Assembly (NCBI GenBank): GCA_900549525.1
Contig: UWSJ01000048.1
Coordinates: 1 to 14,121 of the forward strand
Source: an uncultured Coriobacteriaceae bacterium
Lineage (GTDB): Bacteria > Actinomycetota > Coriobacteriia > Coriobacteriales > Atopobiaceae
Length of the DNA stretch: 14,121 bases
Direction: 5' to 3'
The position numbers and the translations under genes are program-made. Shown piece after piece: positions 1 through 5,689 of this stretch (positions are counted from its first letter, which is position 1; each line of letters begins with the position of its first letter). A model generated the notes under the pieces. The model was not told the origin of the DNA. It saw nothing but the letters and a program-made list of their open reading frames with translations, and ran no database searches.

Positions 1-298
1 AGGTCTGGATGTTGGCGAACATGTCGCGGCGCAGGTTCTTCGAGAAGCCCACCGATGCCTTCGAGCACGTGATGCCGGCCGCGGCTCCGAAGGCGAGCGA
101 GCAGAGCGCCATGAGGGCGAGTCCGCCGCCGTAGGCGAGCAGCGTGGGCAGGTCGGCACCGAACTTGACCTTGTCGATGAGCGAGGCCGTGCCGTACGGG
201 ATCATGACCTCGAACAGGACCTCGCCGGTGACGAGCAGCGGCGTGGCGATGGCCGCGCCCCTGTACTCGCCGATGCTTCTGGCAAGCGTCTTAATCAT
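1..298 (-). CDS. ABC exporter membrane/ATPase subunit, N-terminal part (runs off left edge)
   Basis: The frame opens with ATG at 298-296, gives 99 codons without a stop and continues past base 1. An excellent Shine-Dalgarno (GGAGGAG, about 304-310) lies just upstream. The start codon sits inside the last codons of the marR gene, with an 8 nt overlap, so the two are translated together. The protein begins MIKTLARSIGEYRG and has a hydrophobic stretch at residues 15-40 and another at 50-77, the latter with repeated Gly/Ala. This is followed by a basic segment (SKNLRRDMFANIQT) typical of the first cytoplasmic loop in type IV (MsbA/BmrA-like) exporters, whose N-terminal six-helix domain is fused to an ATPase. 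Family knowledge: such exporters are often paired with MarR regulators and act in drug or toxic-compound efflux. The ATPase domain is outside the window, so the half-transporter assignment is inferred and the substrate is unknown. Confidence 0.75.
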   Translation of the reverse strand, partial: MIKTLARSIGEYRGAAIATPLLVTGEVLFEVMIPYGTASLIDKVKFGADLPTLLAYGGGLALMALCSLAFGAAAGITCSKASVGFSKNLRRDMFANIQT

Positions 299-803
299 CC
301 AGGCTCCTCCAATGCTGCTTGATGCGGTCGAGCATGTCCTCGAGCTGCTTTCGTTCGGCGGGGGAGAGGCAGGTGAGTGCCTCGGCGCGGAAGCGCTCGC
401 GGTCGAGCTGGTCCTCGTCGGCCTTGGTCTTTCCCTCGCTAGTGAGACTCACGATGAGCTGACGGCGATCCTGCGGGTCGCGCGCGCGTGTGAGAAAGCC
501 CGCCTCCTCGAGCTTGGTGAGCACCTCGGACAGAGAGCCTGCCTTGAGCTCGAAGCCGCTTGCGAGCTCGCGCTGGCTCATGGTGGCCCCATGCTTGCGC
601 AGGGCGCAGAGGATGGGTGCGCGCCCGCTCCTTCCGCCCCCGTGGACGTGCATGTAGTGGCCGCAATACCCGAGCAGGTCAAGCACGTGCGCGCACCGGC
701 GCTCCTCCGGGTCGGCGAGGTCCATCCAGCGAGGCTTAGCCACGCGCGCTGCACGCTCTGCAGCCTGGCCTTCCGGCAGCGTGTCAGTCTGTTCCGCCGT
801 CAT
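291..803 (-). CDS. MarR-family transcriptional regulator
   Basis: A 170-residue protein of typical MarR length. The winged helix-turn-helix is at about residues 70-125: MSQRELASGFELKAGSLSEV forms the recognition region, and a wing follows with the family's D-x-R-R signature (DPQDRRQLIVSLTSEGK). The flanking helices (residues 30-55 and 140-170) would form the dimer interface. The ATG at 803-801 is chosen because a Shine-Dalgarno (GAGAGGAGCT) lies 5-15 bases upstream and a good promoter is found about 30 bases above it. The gene overlaps the start of the ABC exporter gene by 8 nt, so it is probably a local, ligand-responsive repressor of its own operon. Likely operators are the repeat array at 868-928 next to the -35. 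The ligand cannot be predicted. The N-terminal about 25 residues are polar and low in complexity. Confidence 0.9.
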   Translation of the reverse strand: MTAEQTDTLPEGQAAERAARVAKPRWMDLADPEERRCAHVLDLLGYCGHYMHVHGGGRSGRAPILCALRKHGATMSQRELASGFELKAGSLSEVLTKLEEAGFLTRARDPQDRRQLIVSLTSEGKTKADEDQLDRERFRAEALTCLSPAERKQLEDMLDRIKQHWRSLDD

Positions 804-838
804 GCCGTAGCTCCTCTCTCTCTTGTTTGACGGAGGGC

Positions 839-867
839 ATGCTACGCCGCCGCCGAGAAAGAGTCAA
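839..867 (-). promoter_or_regulatory. Promoter of the marR-ABC exporter operon
   Basis: On the minus strand TTGACT (867-862) is followed by exactly 17 bases and then TAGCAT (844-839), a near-consensus housekeeping promoter. Transcription would begin near 832, giving a leader of about 30 nt before the marR ATG at 803. The -35 directly abuts the four-copy repeat at 868-928. Confidence 0.7.
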
Positions 868-928
868 GGTACCTAATCATATGGAGCCTAAAGTAATGGG
901 AACCTAACTTATCGGTACCGAAGTGATG
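868..928. repeat. Array of four 15-16 bp direct repeats, candidate operator sites
   Basis: Four consecutive units each begin with GG: GGTACCTAATCATAT (868-882), GGAGCCTAAAGTAATG (883-898), GGAACCTAACTTATC (899-913) and GGTACCGAAGTGATG (914-928). The core GGNNCCTAA repeats at 15, 16 and 15 base steps, with AT-rich tails. Units 1 and 4 contain the palindrome GGTACC. The array is immediately upstream of the marR -35 and is the only AT-richer segment in the region, so it is probably a binding array for the MarR protein or another dimeric regulator. The function is inferred; the repeats are directly visible. Confidence 0.65.
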
Positions 929-1042
929 GCGTCAGAGGCGAAGCCGGTGGGAACCAAGGCTCTCGTGGCGGCGACGAGCCTGCCTCGTCATGACGAAGAG
1001 CGCAGCGGGAGACGCGGCTTCTGCAGGGCTTGCGCAACCGAA
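929..1042. other. Non-coding spacer with a perfect 12-bp palindrome
   Basis: No convincing gene is seen here between the marR repeat array and the pst control region. It contains the perfect palindrome TCGTCATGACGA at 985-996, a possible dimeric regulator site, and TTGCGCAA at 1030-1037. A TTG at 1030 opens a reading frame into pstS, but it has no ribosome site and is not used as a start in this annotation. Confidence 0.45.
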
Positions 1043-1086
1043 TGTCATGGGAGTGTAAGGAGCGGTCACGGAAGGGTAAGGGCTCG
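1043..1086 (+). promoter_or_regulatory. Tandem PHO-box-like element upstream of pstS
   Basis: Four GT(C/A)A half-sites recur at 1044, 1055, 1065 and 1076, at 11, 10 and 11 base steps: TGTCATGGGAG, TGTAAGGAGC, GGTCACGGAAG, GGTAAGGG. The first pair is closely copied by the second: GTCATGGGAGTGTAAGG (1044-1060) against GTCACGGAAGGGTAAGG (1065-1081) differs at 3 of 17 positions. Family knowledge: PhoB/PhoP regulators of the OmpR class bind direct repeats one helical turn apart with a TGTCA-like core. The position before pstS, and a matching regulator encoded in the same cluster, support the call. Binding is inferred. Confidence 0.6.
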
Positions 1087-1118
1087 GGAGTGACGGGTTT
1101 TTCGGGGCGAACGGCTCA

Positions 1119-1124
1119 TAGCAT
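1119..1124 (+). promoter_or_regulatory. Possible -10 element of the pst operon promoter
   Basis: TAGCAT, the same hexamer as in the marR promoter, lies about 33 bases downstream of the PHO-like repeats. No good -35 is found 16-18 bases upstream (GGTTTT near 1096), which would fit an activator-dependent promoter but also leaves the call weak. Confidence 0.3.
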
Positions 1125-1137
1125 GCACGTTGGATGT

Positions 1138-1176
1138 GATGAGGCGGGGCCTGAGGGCCTGCGTATGGGCCTCATC
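1138..1176 (+). promoter_or_regulatory. Hairpin in the pstS leader RNA
   Basis: GATGAGGC (1138-1145) pairs perfectly with GCCTCATC (1169-1176). Inside it GGCC (1148-1151) can pair with GGCC (1156-1159) across a TGAG loop. The structure ends 15 bases before the pstS ribosome site (AAGGAG, 1191-1196). No U-run follows, so it is not a terminator. It may stabilise the 5' end or affect initiation. Confidence 0.4.
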
Positions 1177-1200
1177 AAGGACACAGGAAAAAGGAGAACC

Positions 1201-2148
1201 ATGCGCACGGATATGTCTCGTCGTCAGTTCCTCGGCCTTGCGGGTGGCCTTGCCGCCGTCGCCGGCCTCGGCCTCGTCGGCTGCGGTGGCTCCGGTGACG
1301 CCGCCAAGAGCGGCGCTGCCGCCACGAGCGGTGCCGCTGCCGCCGACCTCGACGGCTCCATCACCTGCTCCGGCGCTACGAGCTTCCAGCCGCTCGTTGA
1401 GGCTGCCGCCAAGCAGTTCGAGGACGCCAACCCCAACGTCTCCATCGCCATCTCCGGCGGCGGCTCGGGCCAGGGCCTCTCTGACGTGAAGGACGGCAAG
1501 GCCCAGATCGGCCGTTCCGACATCTTCGCCGAGAGCAAGCTTGAGGCCGCCGACGCCGAGAAGCTCGTCGACAACCAGGTCGCCGTCGTGGGCATGGGCC
1601 CGATCGTCAACAACAGCGTCAAGGTCGACGGCCTCACCACCGACCAGCTCAAGGGCATCTTCACCGGCGCCATCACCAACTGGAAGGAAGTTGGCGGCGA
1701 CGACGCTCCCATCCAGGTCATCAACCGTAAGGCCGGCTCCGGCACCCGTGCCACCTTCGAGGGCGCCGTCCTGAAGGGCGAGAAGGTTCCTGACTCCTTC
1801 AAGCCGGTTGCCGAGGAGGACTCCTCGGGCACCGTCGTCGAGAAGGTCCAGCAGACCGAGGGTGCCATTTCCTACGTCTCCTTCAACTACTTCGACGACT
1901 CCAAGTTCAAGGCCCTCAAGGTCGACGGCGTGGAGGCCAAGAAGGAGAACGTCGAGAGCGGCGACTTCAACATCTGGTCCTACGAGCACATGTACATCTC
2001 CAAGGACGCCGACGAGGTCACCAAGGCGTTCGTCGAGTACATGCTCTCCGACGACGTCCAGGGCTCGCTCGTCGAGAAGGAGGGCTTCATTCCTCTGACC
2101 GGCATGAAGGTCTCCAAGGACGCCAAGGGCAACGTCTCCAAGAAGTAG
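1201..2148 (+). CDS. pstS: Phosphate ABC transporter substrate-binding protein PstS (Tat lipoprotein)
   Basis: A 315-residue phosphate-binding lipoprotein acting on the outer face of the membrane. The ATG at 1201 is chosen because AAGGAG lies just upstream and the resulting N-terminus is a complete export signal. SRRQFLG (residues 6-12) is a twin-arginine motif, followed by a hydrophobic Gly/Ala/Leu stretch and the lipobox LVGC with Cys28 as the lipid anchor. After a Gly/Ser/Ala linker, the PBP-like II fold starts near residue 50. SFQPLVEAAAKQFEDANPNV, SGGGSGQG and the phosphate-binding loop GSGTRATFE are all characteristic PstS motifs. The gene is first in the pst cluster, downstream of PHO-box-like repeats, and is followed by a strong terminator, so it is expected to be the most expressed gene of the cluster. 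A longer frame from TTG at 1030 is rejected because it lacks a ribosome site and would bury the signal peptide. Confidence 0.97.
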   Translation: MRTDMSRRQFLGLAGGLAAVAGLGLVGCGGSGDAAKSGAAATSGAAAADLDGSITCSGATSFQPLVEAAAKQFEDANPNVSIAISGGGSGQGLSDVKDGKAQIGRSDIFAESKLEAADAEKLVDNQVAVVGMGPIVNNSVKVDGLTTDQLKGIFTGAITNWKEVGGDDAPIQVINRKAGSGTRATFEGAVLKGEKVPDSFKPVAEEDSSGTVVEKVQQTEGAISYVSFNYFDDSKFKALKVDGVEAKKENVESGDFNIWSYEHMYISKDADEVTKAFVEYMLSDDVQGSLVEKEGFIPLTGMKVSKDAKGNVSKK

Positions 2149-2163
2149 TTCCCTCTCTTAGTG

Positions 2164-2200
2164 CGGGGCGCTCCTGCTCATGGGGGTGCCCCGTTTTTTT
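2164..2200 (+). terminator. Rho-independent terminator between pstS and pstC
   Basis: CGGGGCGCTCC (2164-2174) pairs over 11 positions, two of them G-U, with GGGGTGCCCCG (2183-2193), and is directly followed by seven T (2194-2200). It starts 15 bases after the pstS stop and ends 34 bases before pstC. It should stop much of the transcription after pstS, giving binding protein in excess over the permease. Confidence 0.88.
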
Positions 2201-2234
2201 GTTGTCTTCCCACTTCCTCGCGAAAGGTCGCGCA

Positions 2235-3137
2235 ATGGCAAAGCAGTTGCTGCCCAAGCGTCGCCTCGAGGACGTCGGCCTAGGACTTACGGGCGCATGC
2301 GTCGCGCTCGTGGCCCTCGTGGTTCTCACGCTCATCGTTATGGTGGCGCAGCAGGGCCTCGCCACGTTCTTCAGTGACGGCGTCAACATCGGCGACTTCC
2401 TCACCGGCCAGAACTGGATCCCTACCGAGGGTCGCTATGGAGCGCTTCCCCTTATCGTTGGTTCGTTCTCGGTCACCCTCCTGTCGACGCTCTTCACCCT
2501 CCCCATCGCCCTCGGCTCGGCCATCTTCGTGGTCGAGGTGCAGCCTGGCTTTGGCCGCAGGGTCTTCCAGCCGCTCGTTGAGCTGCTCGTGGGCATTCCC
2601 TCCGTCGTCTACGGCCTCATCGGCCTCACGGTCGTCAACGCGGCCATGCGCGCCATCTTCGGCGCGGCGGCTGGTACGGGCGCGGGCATCCTCTCGGGTG
2701 CCATCGTGCTCGCGGTCATGATTCTGCCGACGGTCACGACGCTCTCCATAGACGCGCTCGCCGCCGTGCCCAACCAGTACCGCGAGGGCTCCTACGCCCT
2801 CGGGTGCACGCGCTGGCAGACCGTGTGGCACGTCGTGCTCAAGAGCGCGCTTCCCTCGCTCATGACCGCCGTCATCCTTGGCATGACGCGTGCCTTTGGC
2901 GAGACGCTCGCCGTGCAGATGGTCATCGGCGGCGTCGAGAAGGCCATGCCCACGGGCCTGCTCGACCCGGCTGCCACGCTCACCACGGCGCTCACCTCGG
3001 GTCTCGCGAACGCCACGACGGGCTCCGAGATCTACCACGCGCTCTGGAGCCTGGGCCTGCTGCTCATGCTCATGTCGCTGTTCTTCATCCTGATCATTCA
3101 CATCATCGGCAAGAGGGGGGCAAAGGCCAATGGCTAG
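2235..3137 (+). CDS. pstC: Phosphate ABC transporter permease PstC
   Basis: A 300-residue inner-membrane subunit that forms half of the phosphate channel with PstA. The ATG at 2235 gives MAKQLLPKRR and has GAAAGG 8 bases upstream; the in-frame TTG at 2199 lies inside the terminator's T-run and is rejected. Six transmembrane helices are expected: the first at about residues 17-42, others near 70-95, 110-135, 145-170, 210-235, and the last at 270-292 (LGLLLMLMSLFFILIIHIIG). The EAA coupling loop that contacts PstB is at about residues 190-210 (YREGSYALGCTRWQTVWHVV). The typical PstC motif ELLVGIPSVVYG is also present. The C-terminus overlaps the pstA start by 8 nt, so the two permease subunits are made in equal amounts. 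Confidence 0.95.
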   Translation: MAKQLLPKRRLEDVGLGLTGACVALVALVVLTLIVMVAQQGLATFFSDGVNIGDFLTGQNWIPTEGRYGALPLIVGSFSVTLLSTLFTLPIALGSAIFVVEVQPGFGRRVFQPLVELLVGIPSVVYGLIGLTVVNAAMRAIFGAAAGTGAGILSGAIVLAVMILPTVTTLSIDALAAVPNQYREGSYALGCTRWQTVWHVVLKSALPSLMTAVILGMTRAFGETLAVQMVIGGVEKAMPTGLLDPAATLTTALTSGLANATTGSEIYHALWSLGLLLMLMSLFFILIIHIIGKRGAKANG

Positions 3138-4074
3138 CACGGACGAGAACGCCACCACGGTCATCGGCGGCAAGCCCGTCGACCTCAACGCGCACGCCGC
3201 CAAGATCGGCAAGCGGGACAGGCTCGCCACGGCCATCCTCACCGCCATCGTGGGCCTTGTGCTCGCGCTGCTCGCGGCCATCATCATCTACATCCTGTTC
3301 CAGGGCCTCGGCAAGGTGTTTAGCCCGGGATTCCTCACCAACTCGTCCACCGACGACGTTCCCGGCATCTCCTCGCAGCTCTTTGACTCGTTCTACATGC
3401 TGTTCATCACCCTGCTGATCAGCGTGCCCATCTCCCTCGGCGGCGCCATCTTCCTCGTGGAGTATGCCCCCGACAACTGGCTGACCAAGGCCGCCTCCAC
3501 CGCCATCGAGACGCTCTCGAGCCTGCCTTCCATCGTCGTGGGCATGTTCGGCAGCCTGTTCTTCGTGGTGGTGCTCGGCTGGGGCATCTCGATCATCGCC
3601 GGCTGCCTGGCCCTCACGATGTTCAACATCCCCATCCTCGTCCGTGTGATCCAGCAGGCGCTCGAGGACGTGCCGAGGAGCCAGCGTGACGCCGCCCTCG
3701 CCATGGGCCTCACGCGCTGGGAGACCACGCTCAACGTGCTGCTTCCGGCCGCCATGCCCGCCATCGTCACCGGCATCGTCATCTCCGCCGGTCGTGTGTT
3801 CGGCGAGGCCGCCGCATTGATCTTCACCTCTGGTTCGGCCGCCTCGCGCATTAACTTCGCGGCCAAGCTCACGAGCGCGCGTAACCCCTGGAACATCTTC
3901 CGCCCGGCCCAGACGCTCGCCGTCGAGATCTGGCAGCTCAAGATGGAGCCCAAGCCCGGTAACGACGAGATTGCCTGGGGCGCCGCGGCGGTCCTGATCA
4001 TCTGCGTCCTGCTGTTCAACGTGCTGGCCCGTGTCGCGGGCAAGGCACTCGCGAGGAAGCTGACGAGCGAATGA
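3130..4074 (+). CDS. pstA: Phosphate ABC transporter permease PstA
   Basis: A 314-residue second permease subunit. The ATG at 3130 overlaps the pstC stop by 8 nt, with AAAGG just ahead. A polar N-terminal stretch of about 32 residues (MASTDENATTVIGGKPVDLN) precedes the first transmembrane helix (about 33-57, ATAILTAIVGLVLALLAAII). Further helices lie near 88-110, 125-155, 155-175, 215-240 and 280-305. The motif ETLSSLPSIVVGMFG and the EAA loop PRSQRDAALAMGLTRWETTL (about residues 192-211) are characteristic of PstA. Length and topology match the family. Its TGA stop overlaps the pstB1 ATG (ATGA), so the ATPase is coupled to it. The long polar N-terminus is the only mild oddity. Confidence 0.95.
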   Translation: MASTDENATTVIGGKPVDLNAHAAKIGKRDRLATAILTAIVGLVLALLAAIIIYILFQGLGKVFSPGFLTNSSTDDVPGISSQLFDSFYMLFITLLISVPISLGGAIFLVEYAPDNWLTKAASTAIETLSSLPSIVVGMFGSLFFVVVLGWGISIIAGCLALTMFNIPILVRVIQQALEDVPRSQRDAALAMGLTRWETTLNVLLPAAMPAIVTGIVISAGRVFGEAAALIFTSGSAASRINFAAKLTSARNPWNIFRPAQTLAVEIWQLKMEPKPGNDEIAWGAAAVLIICVLLFNVLARVAGKALARKLTSE

Positions 4075-4883
4075 GCGAAGTAACCAACAGGGCAGCGTCC
4101 ACGAGCGCGCAGTCCGCTCCCGCGCACCTGCTATCCACGCACGACGTGACCGTCATGTACGATCACGTCAAGGAGGCCCTGCATCCCACGAGCCTCGACT
4201 TCGACGCCGGGTGCGTCACGGCCCTCATCGGGCCTTCCGGCTGTGGCAAGTCGACGTTCCTGCGCTGCCTCAACCTCATGAACCGTGAGATCCCGCGCTG
4301 CGACATCGGTGGCGAGATCGACTACCACGGTCGCAACATCAACACCAAGGAAGAGAACCTCTTCGAGCTGCGCAAGTCCATCGGCATGGTCTTCCAGCAG
4401 CCGACGCCCTTCCGCAAGTCCATCCGTGAGAACATCCTGTTCGCCCCCAAGCGCCACGGCCGCATCCGCAGCCGTGAGGAGGCGGACGAGCTCGTGGAGA
4501 CGTCGCTCAAGCAGGCGGCCCTCTGGGACGAGGTCAAGGACAAGCTCAACCAGAGCGGGTTCGGCCTCTCGGGCGGTCAGCAGCAGAGGCTCTGCATCGC
4601 CCGTACGCTTGCCATGAAGCCCGACGTGGTGCTCTTCGACGAGCCGTGCTCGGCGCTTGACCCCATCTCCACCTTCGCGGTCGAGGAGACGATTCGCTCC
4701 ATCGCCGATTCGGGCATCTGCGTCGCCATCGTGACGCATAACATGGAGCAGGCCACGCGCGTCTCCGACCGCACCGCCTTCTTCTACGTGGGCGACATGG
4801 TCGAGACGGGCACCACGAAGCAGATCTTCTCGGCGCCGAAGGACTCGCGGCTTGCCGACTATCTCAGCGGAAGGTTTGGCTGA
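4071..4883 (+). CDS. pstB: Phosphate ABC transporter ATP-binding protein PstB, first copy
   Basis: A 270-residue cytoplasmic ATPase that drives phosphate import. All nucleotide-binding elements are visible: Walker A GPSGCGKST (residues 54-62), Q-loop in GMVFQQPTPF, ABC signature LSGGQQQRL (166-174), Walker B VVLFDE (186-191), D-loop SALD (194-197) and H-loop His223. The PstB-type segment FRKSIRENILFAPK and the C-terminal ending DYLSGRFG support phosphate specificity. It has an N-terminal extension of about 20 residues rich in Ala/Ser. The Walker B is followed by EPCSALDP, with Cys193 where almost all PstB proteins, including the next gene, have Thr. Start at ATG 4071 overlaps the pstA stop by 4 nt. 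The second copy follows with a 1 nt overlap and resembles it by eye over most of its length, so the pair may form a heterodimer. Confidence 0.94.
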   Translation: MSEVTNRAASTSAQSAPAHLLSTHDVTVMYDHVKEALHPTSLDFDAGCVTALIGPSGCGKSTFLRCLNLMNREIPRCDIGGEIDYHGRNINTKEENLFELRKSIGMVFQQPTPFRKSIRENILFAPKRHGRIRSREEADELVETSLKQAALWDEVKDKLNQSGFGLSGGQQQRLCIARTLAMKPDVVLFDEPCSALDPISTFAVEETIRSIADSGICVAIVTHNMEQATRVSDRTAFFYVGDMVETGTTKQIFSAPKDSRLADYLSGRFG

Positions 4884-5689
4884 TGCAGATGGAGAAGGAA
4901 TTCGACCAGGCTGAGCATCGCGCCATCGAGGGCGTTCCCTCGACGCTTTCCGTGCGCGACTTCAACCTCTGGTACGACGACGGTGGTTTCCAGGCCCTGA
5001 AGCACATTAACCTGGAGATTCCCGAGAAGCGCGCCACGGCGTTCATCGGCCCGTCGGGCTGCGGCAAGTCGACCCTGCTGCGCACGTTCAACCGCATGTG
5101 CGACTTCGTCGAGGGCGTCAAGACCGAGGGAACCATCGAGTTCCGCGGTGACGACGTCTTCAAGATGGACTCCAACGCGCTGCGCGTGCACGTGGGCATG
5201 GTCTTCCAGCACCCCAACCCGTTCCCGATGAGCATCCGCGACAACATCCTCTACGGGCCCGCCCGCATGCGTAAGCTCTCCAAGGCCGAGGGCGACGACA
5301 TCTGCGAGAAGACCCTCACGGAGGCCGCGCTCTGGAACGAGGTCAAGGACACGCTCGACAAGAGCGGCCTGGGTCTCTCCGGCGGTCAGCAGCAGCGACT
5401 CTGCATCGCCCGCGCCCTTGCCACCAACCCGGACGTCCTGCTCATGGACGAGCCCACGAGCGCCCTCGACCCCATCTCCACGCTGCAGGTCGAGCAGCTC
5501 ATGACCGAGCTCTCCCAGAACCACACGGTCGTCGTGGTGACGCACAACATGCAGCAGGCCACGCGCGTGGCAGACAAGACGGCGTTCTTCTACCTCGGTG
5601 AGCTCATCGAGGCAGGCCCCACCAAGGAGCTGTTCTCCAACCCCAAGGAGCAGCGTACGGTCGAATATCTCTCAGGGAGGTTCAGCTGA
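4883..5689 (+). CDS. pstB: Phosphate ABC transporter ATP-binding protein PstB, second copy
   Basis: A 268-residue second PstB in the same operon. Walker A GPSGCGKST lies at residues 56-64, the Q-loop in GMVFQHPNPF, the signature LSGGQQQRL at 165-173, Walker B LLMDE at 186-190 with the canonical EPTSALDP, and H-loop His221. The C-terminal VEYLSGRFS is the usual PstB ending. The start codon ATG at 4883 shares its A with the preceding TGA stop (TGATG), and GGAAGG lies just upstream; a second ATG two codons on is possible. Compared with the first copy, the helical region after Walker A differs most, and this copy has the more conventional Walker B neighbourhood. Family knowledge: tandem pstB1-pstB2 pairs occur in other Gram-positive bacteria. 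Whether both work in one transporter is not visible. Confidence 0.95.
   Translation: MQMEKEFDQAEHRAIEGVPSTLSVRDFNLWYDDGGFQALKHINLEIPEKRATAFIGPSGCGKSTLLRTFNRMCDFVEGVKTEGTIEFRGDDVFKMDSNALRVHVGMVFQHPNPFPMSIRDNILYGPARMRKLSKAEGDDICEKTLTEAALWNEVKDTLDKSGLGLSGGQQQRLCIARALATNPDVLLMDEPTSALDPISTLQVEQLMTELSQNHTVVVVTHNMQQATRVADKTAFFYLGELIEAGPTKELFSNPKEQRTVEYLSGRFS

Noticed and set aside
144..830. 228-codon plus-strand frame across the marR and exporter region
   Set aside because: The minus strand carries a clear MarR helix-turn-helix, good ribosome sites and a promoter; this frame has no motif.
1030..1200. 57-residue N-terminal extension of PstS from TTG 1030
   Set aside because: It has no ribosome site, runs through the PHO-like repeats and leader hairpin, and would put the Tat signal inside the protein.
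2164..2200. Phosphate riboswitch or attenuator between pstS and pstC
   Set aside because: Only a single simple terminator stem with a T-run is seen; there is no alternative pairing or aptamer-like structure.
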